DNA of 25,515 nt from the NCBI GenBank assembly GCA_964200075.2, contig CAXNAA020000164.1:1-25515 (forward strand), in the 5' to 3' direction. Positions within the stretch are counted from its first letter, which is position 1. Each line of letters begins with the position of its first letter. Origin of the DNA: Sphacelaria rigidula. Taxonomy: Eukaryota; Phaeophyceae; Sphacelariales. The position numbers were made by a program, and so were the translations under genes. The notes under the pieces were generated by a model. It did not search any database. It was not told the DNA's origin and saw nothing but the letters and a program-made list of their open reading frames with translations. Below, piece by piece: positions 8,908 through 17,529 of the stretch.

Positions 8908-9554
8908 CAAACAATGTTTTCGTGAGATTGAGAGTAGAGCGCTGATTGAGAGCACACACGGCCATTTGGCTACACCCCAAAATGCCTCCAGAGGGATGCG
9001 CGGCCCTCCAGGGGGAAAACAAGCCTCCGGAGGCCTTCCATCACTCTAGACGAGACCAAACTCTACCGACCCGGAGGGCCGCGCACCCCTCCGGAGGAAT
9101 TTGGGGGTATGCGCGGCCCTCCAGAGACATGAATAAGCCTCCGGAGGCGTTCAACCCCTCTGGAGGGAACGAAAAAATGTCCTCTGGAGGGCCGCGCCCC
9201 CCTCGGGAGGCGTTTAATTCCGCTGGAGGCTCGAAAAGTGTACCCACCTGGAGGAAGTTTGGAGGTAGCCAAATGGCCGCGTGTGAGTGGCTTTGACTAT
9301 TCGCTTCAACGCAGCCAGTTTTTCATTCCGTGCGTGGTTTTCTTCGCCTCTAGCACGGACGTGTGCATACAGCTACACGTCGATATCTTACTCAGGGGTA
9401 TCAAGGGTCTCAGTGGCAAGCTCCTACAGTACGGAGAGCATCTTGTGCCTCGTGGAGGGGCATTTCGGAACTGAAACGATTCATTAACTAATTGACCACT
9501 CTTCACTCTCAATCGTATCTTCTATTCTCAATCTCACGAAGACATTGTTTACAG
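8908..9554. mobile_element. 647-bp TA-flanked element inside the SINE
   Basis: TA at 8906-8907 and 9555-9556 flanks the insert, and removing the insert plus one TA restores the SINE as judged from the second copy. Its ends are inverted: AAACAATGTTTTCGTGAGAT just inside the left end and, reversed, AAACAATGTCTTCGTGAGAT just inside the right, both followed by TGAGA(G/A)TAGA. The right end has CTGT outside this and the left has only C, so the left end has probably lost about three bases. TA duplication fits Tc1/mariner-type transposition. No transposase is present. Confidence 0.82.
8953..9285. mobile_element. GC-rich foldback element inside the TA element
   Basis: Its terminal inverted repeats are CACACACGGCCATTTGGCTA at 8953 and, reversed from 9285, CACACGCGGCCATTTGGCTA (one mismatch). 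Similarity continues with a C-rich/AAA spacer and CCTCCAG. The interior is packed with CCTCCGGAGG, CCTCTGGAGG and GGAGGGCCGCGC words. It can be read as two direct units of about 113 bp (8995-9107 and 9108-9220), each with GCGCGGCCCTCCAG near the start and GGAGGGCCGCGC later, which would pair. No target duplication is obvious, so insertion by transposition rather than expansion in place is inferred. Confidence 0.7.
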
Positions 9555-9755
9555 TATGTCGTGAGTAGACAGAATTCGGTTTCACGGTCGACGAGCGAAA
9601 GGGACCGCTGAACCCCTCTCGCGATGAAAAAGTAAGGCGACCACCACAGAATTTCCTGTGTTGACCTCCCTTCTGTGTTACACGTAACGCACATACCTAC
9701 TGTATCAGCATGAGTATCGCATGGTCTCGACTTCATTTCATTTGTACTGTCTGAA

Positions 9756-9915
9756 CCCTTTTGGGACCGGGATCCCAGAAACACGTGGTTTGCACGCAGG
9801 GGCATTTCCATTAATCGGTAATATTTTCAATCGGAAATGATTAAAAATGATGTCGATTCATACGAAGGCCCCTGCGTGCATATCACATGTTCCTGGGGAT
9901 CCGGTCGCAAAAGGG
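9756..9915. mobile_element. 160-bp TTAA-type MITE
   Basis: The inverted ends are about 48 bp long: CCCTTTTGGGACCGGGATCC from 9756 and, reversed from 9915, CCCTTTTGCGACCGGATCCC. Both continue through (A)GGAACA or AGAAACA, (C/T)GTG and TGCACGCAGGGGC. The right flank is TTAA (9916-9919); the left flank is TGAA (9752-9755), read as a mutated TTAA. The centre contains a smaller palindrome built on CATTTCC/GGAAATG. It shares the CCCTT start but little interior with the 98-bp element, so it is a separate family with similar ends. Confidence 0.72.
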
Positions 9916-9919
9916 TTAA

Positions 9920-10027
9920 TCGTTTGACCGGTATGGTAGGTCATCTGGACCACGCTGTAATTTGTGAAGTCCAACTAATTGATGCCGGCTCAACAACAGA
10001 TAACCGATCATGGCGGTCAAATGGTCA
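9920..10027 (-). mobile_element. Diverged relative of the 98-bp element
   Basis: On the minus strand the sequence reads TTGACC, then GACCGCC, GGTTATCTGTTG, GGCATCAA and GGTCCAGATGACC. These are the order and spacing of AGACCGCGAG, GGTTAGTCTTCTGTTG, GGCATCA and GATCCAG in the 98-bp element. The two ends form a weak inverted repeat (TTAATCGTTTGACCGG versus TTGACCATTTGACCGC). It begins immediately after the TTAA of the preceding 160-bp element, so the two share or abut a target site. Confidence 0.5.
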
Positions 10028-10246
10028 AGTTCGTTGCCACTATATGGGTTCTTGGTTTGCGGGGGCGGTCAGTTCCTCAGGTTCACTTTTGATTGTGATG
10101 CGTTGTGTTGAGCCTTCGTACATTGTCATCACCCATGTTGCTCTTCGGGCTGAAAGCGAAACAAAAAAATGTTTTTTGGAGAATCGAACCGGCATCATGC
10201 TCATGAAACACTCAGAAGACACGACAAAATTTCCCCGCCGCTTTCC

Positions 10247-10340
10247 ATAAACCATTTGACGGCGGAAATTAGGTTATCTGTTGAAGTGGCATCAAGTTCA
10301 CTCAATAAAAGTATCCATGATCCAGATTTGCTACCGTGCC
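10247..10340 (+). mobile_element. Degraded relative of the 98-bp TTAA element
   Basis: The central part matches the 98-bp element well: TCTGTTGAAGTGGCATCAAG, then TTCA, AAAAGTATCCATGATCCAG. The outer parts (ACCATTTGACGGCGG on the left, TTTGCTACCGTG on the right) are strongly diverged, and neither flank retains TTAA. It is oriented as copies 1 and 2. Confidence 0.6.
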
Positions 10341-10371
10341 CAGCCCATGAGCTTACACAATGCACACCTAC

Positions 10372-11186
10372 CACCGGTGCCCATGTACCTTGGCTGTCGA
10401 TCCACTGATCGTGGCGGCGAAGCCGCAGAAACGCCACGTTGCGGTTGTCGTGTGGTCAACTGTCCTGCTATTTCTGGAGCCTGTGTCGTAAAATGGGTCA
10501 TGTCTGTGATGTTGAATCCGGTCCGTGTTTCGGGGGATATCGGTCGCTACTGTTGGTCGAGTGTTCTTTGCTGTTTATAGACGGCTTTCGCACGACGGGA
10601 TAGTCTGTCATGTTGAATCCGTGGTCGTCGTTTACCGTGTTTTGGGGATATCGGTCGCTACTGTTGGTCGATTGTTGCCTTACTTCTTCCGTTTCTCTTA
10701 TATATCCACTACATTGCGGGTATTACCTGCTTCGTTGTTGCCCACGAAGGAGGGGGAATGAATATTTTATGCCTTTTCAGTTGCTGCTTCTGGACCCTGT
10801 TCCGCACGATGGGCGTTTCTGCGGTGCAACAGTACTGGACTCATGGTTGCGAACACTCGTGTGCGTCCGTCGCAAGTCTTCGTGTCCCCGAGTATCGGGT
10901 TCCTATTCGTTGCTGTGGGTGGAAAACGTAAATGAGTGTCTTCGTATCTGTTCTTCGACGGTGGAGGTAGTCTTTTGCCCGTTCTACCGTATCGGTACAA
11001 TCGTCAAAACATCATTAAGCCTCTTCTTCATATCCTGTGCCCGGGACACGGGTCTCCATACGCACACAGCGCAATATACTGCACTTGAAGCTATGACCTG
11101 TTCCGTCACCTAATGCGAGCAACGATGACCGGTCCTCATGTACCTTGGCTATCGATCTCATTGAGCGTGGCGGCGGAAGCCGCACA
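10372..11186 (+). repeat. Pair of direct repeats, about 57 bp each
   Basis: 10372-10428 and 11128-11186 share ACCGGT, CATGTACCTTGGCT, TCGATC, GTGGCGGCG and AAGCCGCA in order. The second copy is followed by a small GGGGCTGCGCCCC hairpin. The 700 bp between them contain the tandem pair at 10507-10678 and otherwise nothing recognised. Confidence 0.7.
10507..10678 (+). repeat. Tandem duplication with a period of about 104 bp
   Basis: ATGTTGAATCCG, CCGTGTTT, GGGGATATCGGTCGCTACTG and TTGGTCGA occur in the same order in both units (about 10508-10563 and 10610-10673). The long central match suggests a fairly recent duplication. A chance frame runs through it in one reading, with no family resemblance. 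Confidence 0.8.
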
Positions 11187-11885
11187 GGACCCGGGGCTGC
11201 GCCCCAGTCCCGTCCGTCTTCTTCGAGGGTCTCGGTATTCTTGTATTGCCAAGCCCTCGTGAAAAGAGGTCCTCTCTCGAAATGTTAATGCCCGCCGGAA
11301 ACATTGCAGGACCACCGCGATCGCGCGTCCGTTCGAACGGTCGCGAACGCATGTGTACCCCCGCACAAAGTAAAGTACGAATCCGCTACCGGACCCCTAG
11401 CATTGGCACTGGCCCGAACAGTCATCTCCCAGGGCGGGTGCGGAGGAACTTGCACACTAAAATCAGCATTGAAACGTGTGGACGCCTCGTTACAAAGTAT
11501 GCTTGACGCTCGTGAGTTCGAAATATTCTCTTTATATACTATATACAGACATATATACATACGAGTATATGTATAAATACTTCCGAGTATCACGTGGTAC
11601 CGACAGGGTAACATCCGCTACTTAGAGCCTCGTAACATGATGAGCCCCCCACACTCCACACCCCTACCGGAACCCCCGACCTCTGCCATACAGCTAGCTC
11701 AAAAGACAACATTTGATGCGCCCAAGTGATGTTACGTCGACGGTCTGTTCGTATTGGTTGGCGCGAAACATGACTTTCAAGGAGTCTGAACATGCAGCGT
11801 GTCTCGCACGAGTTGTAGGTTGCGTACGTAATTATTGTACAATGTGTGTGTGACATTGTTGTTGTGCTCTGTTGATGTTGGATAT
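10690..11885. other. No recognised gene or element outside the noted repeat
   Basis: Apart from the second direct repeat at 11128-11186, I see only an AT-rich TATA/ATAC patch at about 11530-11577. The frame at 10610-11113 has no recognisable motif and overlaps equally long frames on the other strand. Confidence 0.4.
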
Positions 11886-12047
11886 GTAACAGTGTTGCAG
11901 TAGTATTGCAAGCCGCACCCCCAAGGAAGGGATGATGGCAAGCTTGTCCTGAATTCAGCTCGTACAGCACGCTGAAGGCTCTCTGCTCAAGCACACAGTA
12001 GCAACAGCTGTTCGGAGATCACGAACCACGCCTCATATAATTACGAT
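11886..12047 (+). repeat. 160-bp direct repeat, copy 1
   Basis: It aligns with 15595-15754 at roughly 92 percent by eye, with about 12 substitutions and one 2-base gap. Both copies start GTAACAGT and end CATATAATTACGAT, with sharp loss of similarity on both sides. The best conserved core includes CCAAGGAAGGGATGAT, CTTGTCCTGAATTCAGCTCG and GCTGAAGGCTCTCTGCTCAA. The ends are not TG..CA and flanks show no matching target duplication, so calling them LTRs would be speculative even though they bracket a possible gag-like frame. Confidence 0.8.
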
Positions 12048-12341
12048 GAGAAGGCCAAATCCCTTCTTGCCTGGTCCCCCGATCACCGCGGTACAGTAAC
12101 ACTTGCGGGAGTTGTCAGATGTGTGCAATCCCAGCCTCCCCCCGACTACACTACGGAGAAAATCCAACACAACTATGTCGAGCCTTTCATCACCATGTTC
12201 CGCGATGTTGAAGAAATCCGGAAAACGGTATATTCACATCCACCCACGCACCACTTGGACAACTCGCATGATGAATGGGATCGGGGTGTTGGGGCTAATG
12301 CGCCACGACGTGGGAAAAGGGCAAAGTACGATCAGGGATAG
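11976..12341 (+). pseudogene. Protein-like open frame entering the foldback arm (unknown)
   Basis: This frame is open for 121 sense codons between TGA at 11973-11975 and TAG at 12339-12341. It has no plausible ATG near its start. It starts in the 160-bp repeat, passes through NYDEKAKSLLAWSPDHRG into the left foldback arm, and then reads TVTLAGVVRCV, DYTTEKIQHNYVEPFITM, FRDVEEIRKTVYSHPP, DNSHDEWDRG and a basic tail RRGKRAKYDQ. The same frame in the right arm (minus strand) begins with an ATG at 12621 (MSGTPPRRPDHRGTVTLAG) but has a stop within the arm. About nine of 13 arm differences change the amino acid in this frame, so selection is not evident now. I do not recognise the family. Confidence 0.3.
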
Positions 12342-12597
12342 TGGCGTCCAGAAGAAACAAACGCGGTCACGAAAATAGACAGCCAATACCACGATCCCAT
12401 TCATCATGCGAGTTGTCCACGTGGTGCGTGGGTAGATGTGAATATACCGTTTTCCGGATTTCTTCAACATCGTGGAACATGGTGATGAGAGGCTAGACAT
12501 AATTGTGTTGGATTTTCTTCGTAGTGTAGTCGGGGTGAGGCTGGGAATGAACACATCTGACAACTCCCGCAAGCGTTACTGTACCGCGGTGATCGGG
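12078..12597. mobile_element. 520-bp foldback element with 214-bp arms
   Basis: 12078-12291 is the reverse complement of 12384-12597 without gaps and with about 13 mismatches in 214 positions (about 94 percent by hand). A 92-bp unpaired centre separates the arms. The outer ends are CCCGATCACCGCGGTACAGT in both directions. Flanks (GGTCC left, TCTGC right) show no clear target duplication. The transcript would fold into a very long hairpin. It interrupts the minus-strand protein-like region at its downstream end. A long-TIR non-autonomous DNA element or an inverted duplication of a gene piece are both possible. Confidence 0.88.
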
Positions 12598-12599
12598 TC

Positions 12600-13847
12600 T
12601 GCGAGGTGGTGTGCCTGACATGTAAAACACACCAGATTAGCGGGTTCGTCGACGAAATACGATGGGGCGGTAGTCGCCAAGGTGCCAAGGTCTCGACACC
12701 GGATAAGTCCCATGCAGACTTCCCAGGGTCCTGCAACCGTAGTGGCGCAGTTGATGGTCCCGCGGAAGCCGTGCCCATTTCCACCATCGCGTACGACGGA
12801 CTAGCGTGTGGGACGAGATTTTTACGTTGGGGGGGGAGGGGGGTGTTCACGGCTACATGCGGTCTGACACGTGGGAGACTGAGCGGTTATGTTTTTGTAC
12901 CGCCGGAAGGACTCGTTGTGGTGAAGGGGAGAGTCCCGTGGTTGGAGGAGCATGTGTAGGTGATTCAGTATTGTTGACTGGATTGGCCATGTTAGCAGCC
13001 ATGGATGAAGTGAGGAGTCCATTCATGGTCGTGGAGGGGTCAACAGTCATTGAACGGAGACGCCGCAGTTGTTCGTCCAAGCCTGACTGAGGTACCGATA
13101 GACGTGCCGTTGACTGTTCGGACTGAAGGTTGTGTGTACGTCGTGCCTGATCTAACTGCAATCGTGCGGTACCAAGAGCTTTCGCCGATTGGCGGAGCAC
13201 TCTGTCTTGTATGCTCTGCTGTAGGGCAAGAGCCTGTCGGCGCGTGTCCACGTCACGTCGGATCCGTGCTAGTAGTTGGCTACGTTTGAAACCCTAACGC
13301 TTAGTGCGCTCTGCTTTGGTCTGGTCGGCCTGTAAGAACATGTGGTCTCAGTATTCGGCTTGTTCGGTAGCCGTCCACTGTTCCCACCTACGGGGGGGAA
13401 ATGGCGTCTGAAGCGAGTGTTGCAATCGGATTTCGCTTTGTCCCTCACTTTTTTGAGAGGGAGCGTAGTGGTGGAGCTAGTCTGTTGTACACAATCGGCT
13501 GTCAAGAGAGGCGTAATGTCGGCTTCAGTATCAGGGCCTGCGGAGAGGGAAGCGGGGTCGGAGACAAATGTTGAAAATTCGTCACCGCCTGCAGCGGCTG
13601 ACTGATGGGGAGTGTCACTGTTTTCAGTGGTCACGGGGGCGGTAGCCAGAGGGAGATTGATTCCCGTATCCATGTCGACGGTTGCTTCTACGGAAGCATG
13701 ACCGTGGTCAAATAAGTCGTCTCAACCCATTTCCTGGACGTTGCTATCGACGCAACCACACCTGGGAATACTGTTGTCCGAGGAGGTTGCACCGTCCGCG
13801 ATTGCACCTTTGACAGGTGTTCCCGGCGTGCGTTCGACATCAGACAT
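12600..13847 (-). pseudogene. Broken protein-like frame starting MSDVERTPG (gag-like or ORF1-like?)
   Basis: From an ATG at 13845-13847 the minus strand reads MSDVERTPGTPVKG, then a Ser/Thr-rich segment. One TGA after VQEMG is followed in the same frame by DDLFDHGHASVEATVDMDTG and a long Ser/Thr/Pro-rich acidic region. Next come a basic patch (KKVRDKAKSDCNTRFRRHF) and SYRPTRPKQSALSVRV. A frameshift near 13270 leads to a predicted coiled coil (RSQLLARIRRDVDTRRQALA; RLQLDQARRTHNLQSEQ; GLDEQLRRLRSM) and a Pro/Ser tail to 12853. A further shift gives NTPLPPQRKNLVPHA and on to the foldback at 12597. A disordered N-terminus, basic patch and coiled coil would fit a retroelement gag or ORF1 protein, but I see no zinc knuckle, protease or RT. 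The function is unknown. Confidence 0.4.
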
Positions 13848-14136
13848 GGTATGTGTACGTGGTTTAGGCAGCGTGGAAATCAAGAGGTCGAGCAGGGATC
13901 TGGGCGTTGTACATGACAACGGAAATGAGGTCGGAAAAATATGGCCATGTTGTGCGTTCGCCGGTATCGAAGGAATCCTTCACAGAAGAGGAAATATAAA
14001 GATATTCAAAACTAATTAATTTATTAATTGGTTGGTTGGGATTGTTGGTTGGATGTTCGGTTCATGGATGATTGAATTTTTGGGGGGGGCAAGGGAAAGA
14101 CAATATGGATCGAAAATAATCTTACCCTTCGGGAAT

Positions 14137-14235
14137 CCAGCGCTGATTTTTGTGTTTGTTGTGAATCGGCATCATTTTGACTTGGACATGAAGAAAATGA
14201 TGCCGATTGACAACAAACACAAAAATCAGCACTGG
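14137..14235. repeat. 99-bp perfect-looking hairpin (42-bp stem, 15-nt loop)
   Basis: 14137-14178 pairs with 14194-14235 over 42 positions with about two mismatches; the loop is 14179-14193. The stem contains CTGATTTTTGTGTTTGTTGT and AATCGGCATCATTTT. The AATCGGCATCA word also lies in the centre of the 98-bp TTAA element copy at 20278-20375. A tiny MITE is the simplest reading; a small-RNA hairpin is possible. Confidence 0.85.
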
Positions 14236-14375
14236 GGCCCCACAGACTCGGCAATTTTCGCAATCAGACCAGCGGCCTCCGCAACAAAAAACAGCGATCC
14301 TTCACAGAAGAGGAGCGGACGTATATATTTTGTCGACCCCAGTGATATCCGTGATCGTCCGCGATCGAGCGGCCT

Positions 14376-14709
14376 GTGTACTTGGTCGACGGTTTTCCCA
14401 TCAAAGGGGACCTCAAGGCACAAAGCCATGGGTACATCCCACAAGGAGTAGACGTGGTCATACGTCCGTGTTCCTGGATGCTGCCAGCTTGCAACACTGA
14501 GGACGCCAAGGGGATCGCATCCGATCACAAGCTTTCAGCTTGAACCATCCGGATGACCGGATACGACCTCCTTGCCTCAGCGTCGCAAGCCGGCAGCACT
14601 CAGGAAGACGGCAGTATGATCCCGTCGACCCCTTGTTGGAGGTACCTATTACCCTGTGCCTTGAGATCACCTCTGGTGGGAACACCGTCCTCAACCACTT
14701 CACTGTACT
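14376..14709. mobile_element. Foldback element of about 334 bp
   Basis: The left arm (14376-14528) matches the reverse complement of the right arm (about 14540-14709), at lower identity than the 520-bp element and with small gaps. Shared blocks include CTCAAGGCACA, GGTAC, CAACAAGG or CACAAGG, TCGACG or TAGACG, TCATAC, GTCTTCCTG or GTGTTCCTG, GCTGCC(A/G)GCTTGC and GCTGAGG or ACTGAGG. The centre is a short AAGCTTTCAGCTT palindrome. No coding potential is seen. Confidence 0.75.
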
Positions 14710-14884
14710 CGGGAAGTGGGGCCGATATATAAATATGCAGCATAGTTTGAGCTGTGTTGGGGGTGCCAAAATAATGACGGCGAAGGGGTTGGGTGCGGGC
14801 GAGATAGTTTGACGTGTCGGATCGACACAGGGGCGGATTTTCTGCGTCTGGGATTATATGGGAGGTTGCAGATGAAATTAGCTG

Positions 14885-15410
14885 AAGACAAAAATAGTCA
14901 ACGTTCGAGAAAATTTCAAATTAGCCGAAGAGCTCGAACGTCGAGCCGTTATATATACGGGTAGTGTGTGAAATGCAACGTGTGTAATCTGCCGAAAATA
15001 ATACGAAAATTCTACGAATTCGCCGACAAGGGCGAGCGGGGAGTAGCATTTGAAGAAAAGCCGATCAGCACGACTGTCTATAGCGGCTGTTCACGACGGC
15101 TCGTCCGAGAAATGCAACTGATCGAGATCTGCACCAAAAAAGAGGAATATAATGGCGGCTTGTCCGAGAAATGCAACGTATCGAGATCCGCACCAAAAAA
15201 TAGGAATACATTTTAAATTCATCGATTCGCCGATTCGAACGAGCGGGAAGTAAAATCTGACGAATCAGCCGATGAGCACGATGGTATACTTGTAGCGGCT
15301 GTAGACGTCGGGACGTCGGTGAAAATTAACTTTTGAAAATCTGCACGATGAAACGCATGGCTCTTCCGAGAAATGCAACGAAGGAGTGTGGGTACTGCCT
15401 GAGACATCGT
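14885..15410 (+). repeat. Degenerate tandem block (GAAATGCAACG / GAGCGGG units)
   Basis: TCCGAGAAATGCAAC recurs at about 15105, 15164 and 15366, with GAAATGCAACG also at 14970. The first two belong to a clear 58-bp tandem pair (15098-15155 and 15156-15213: TCCGAGAAATGCAAC, ATCGAGAT, GCACCAAAAAA, AGGAATA). A longer unit of about 207 bp also repeats: CGCCGA, CGAGCGGG, AAGTA or GAGTA, AGCCGAT, AGCACGA, TAGCGGCTGT at 15020-15090 and again from 15228. It is non-coding satellite-like DNA. Confidence 0.75.
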
Positions 15411-15594
15411 ACACCGGCAGTTAGACCAGAGTCGGAATGTCGGTCAAACTCCAAGTAGAAAGAAAAAAAACTGACCAAAATGTACGCAAGCTTGCAAAAA
15501 AACACCGTAGGCTGACGTGAAAAACAGGGTTGCAAGGAGGGTAGCTTGAGTAAATCAAAGCTCGACTAAACCCAACCACTCTGAAGCCCCAACG

Positions 15595-15754
15595 GTAACA
15601 GTGGTACAGTAGTATAGCAAGGCGCCCCCCCAAGGAAGGGATGATCGCAAACTTGTCCTGAATTCAGCTCGTAAAACACGCTGAAGGCTCTCTGCTCAAG
15701 CACACTAGCAATACCTGTTCGGAGAACACGAACCACGCCTCATATAATTACGAT
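15595..15754 (+). repeat. 160-bp direct repeat, copy 2
   Basis: This is the partner of 11886-12047, in the same orientation about 3.7 kb away, with matching ends GTAACAGT and CATATAATTACGAT. The flanks (CCAACG left, CCAAGG right) differ from those of copy 1. Confidence 0.8.
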
Positions 15755-17529
15755 CCAAGGATAAAGACAGGCACGAAGGGTTATGGTACACGCAGCTTCC
15801 AAGACTCACGTTAGTCAAACTGTGGACTCGAAGACCCAATAGATTGGAAGATGTTAGCAGGGTAGGTGATGGCTTGAAGGCTCTTCTTGATTAGCGCTCT
15901 ACTGTAACCCTATATCCAAAGGAAAGTAGGTTGTTGTGGTCGAAGGAAATGAGTAAAAAGCTCGGGGGGTGGAAAAAGTTGTTGCGCAACCTTTTTCCCG
16001 CTACGCTTATGACAATTGCCATATTACAAAATCAGCCTGACGCGTCGTGTCCACATGGCCAACCGTGTACAGACTGATTTCCGATCTACAATCTTATCGA
16101 AACTATACATCCGTCGGCTGCGCCGCTCAAACAATCATGAATATATCCAATTCCTACTTTCCAAGCACACATTCGACCAGAATCCTTTTTTCTTACTCGC
16201 CGATCGTTCTTGAGAACGGTCGTCCTATCCAGAGTACTAGTTTAATTCACGCACGCGGTCGTATACCATCACATATGTAGGCGAAAAGAAAACTGCTGCA
16301 CCCCCTGCACCGTTTCACCGGTGCTGATGCCGAGCCCGTTGTTCCATGGCGATATTCTCTGAAACTGTAGGGGTCATGTCCGTTTTCGCAATCCGCGGTT
16401 TGCAAGTGGATGCCGTCACCACAACCATGTGCTGCGACAGCTCGGGATAATGTTATCATAGCCTAAAACAGCCTTTGCGCGGAACCTTGCCTCATTGCCT
16501 CCACATGAATGATTGTACCGGCGGATTGATTGATTACTCTGATTGATTGTCGCACAATACATGATTCGCCGCGGATCCACCCGTGGGCACGAAGTAGACG
16601 TACCCAGGGGTACATGAACATGGATTTGCGGAGGAATCTCGAGAAAGGGGGTGCGATGGGAGAGGAGAAATATAGCGAACATCGCCAAGTGAGAGCAGGA
16701 AAACGAAGAACTCCACAACGAAATAACGGCAGGCCCTTGCCGCACGGTCTCCCGTAAGGGCTTCGGACAAAAACGAAACGAGACAAGATATCACCAAGAA
16801 GGTGGTTGCGACTCACCTATCCAGAGACCACACAATTGGGGAAGGAACCCTTATCCACGAGCTCCGAAGGAGCAAAAGAACAAACCTATCCGGTATTGAA
16901 GAAACGAGGGGCATGGTCACGTCCAGATATACGTGAGCACCGTTTGGGCGTCTTCACGTACAACTTTGCGACAACATGAAATGCCCGAAAAGTGGCGATC
17001 TGATCGGCCGACAGGGCAGAACAGCTGGACGTTGCCGAAAGAGCAAGGGAGTGAGAAGAAGCAAGAGAGCGGGAAATCGTATGACGAAGGTACAACGGAA
17101 AAGACAGCCGAAAACTGCAAAGGAAAGGAAGCATAGCTAGGGAACATAGCTGGACTTGCAGGCCAAGGAAAGATGTCAACGACCGATAGAAAAAGACGGG
17201 GGCATATCAGTGTCGTGCTCTCCCGGCTTCTCTCGCTCGTCTCTAGTCAGGGGCAAACCGGGCCACTCTCTCGATCATTTTCATCTTAGATTCCTCACAG
17301 GCTGTTGTTTTTGTTGGAGTACCAGCAGGGGCGGGCTCTGCCATTCGCGGCTCTAAGCGTAACAGCCTTTGCTTGTGACGTGAATCGAAGTGGTGTAGTT
17401 CTTCGCGTCGACATGCCTCCAAACTTCTACGGGCCATTCGCAACCCATGGTGCCTTTTCGCTCATGTTGTTCGCGTCAGAGACCCAAGCCCGCGAGTCTT
17501 TGTTCCCCACTTCCTTCGTTCCCCCTTCC
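15755..17529. other. No recognised gene or element
   Basis: Short frames on both strands near 16416-16816, 16886-17179 and 17243-17443 overlap one another and show no family motifs. A purine-rich patch lies at 17035-17130. I found no partner repeats in the window. Confidence 0.4.

Larger units (their letters stand above)
8781..9652 (+). mobile_element. tRNA-derived SINE, copy 1, split by a 647-bp insertion
   Basis: The head is tRNA-like, with an internal pol III A box TGGCTCAGTTGG at 8792-8803 and a B box GGTTCGAACCT at 8836-8846. The body runs to 8907 and resumes at 9557. The rejoined sequence of about 223 bp matches the minus-strand copy at 24669-24891 over its whole length: ACACCATG, ACAGTGGA, GCGACTATGTCGTG, GGTCGACGAG, AAAGGGACCGCTGAAC, CTCTCGCGATGAAAAA, TAAGGC. 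A functional tRNA is unlikely because the cloverleaf stems are poorly paired. Such elements are copied by LINE reverse transcriptases; whether either LINE here served it is not known. Confidence 0.88.

Noticed and set aside
9041-9272. Gly/Pro/Arg-rich frames on both strands
   Set aside because: They are produced by the CCTCC/GGAGG repeats of the foldback and have no other support.
10160-10200. GGTTCGATTCTCC on the minus strand as a tRNA T-arm
   Set aside because: There is no matching A box or acceptor stem at the right distance.
12234-12572. 112-codon minus-strand frame mirroring a plus-strand frame at 12103-12378
   Set aside because: The resemblance follows from the inverted arms. Starts are non-ATG, and most arm differences change the amino acid in this frame.
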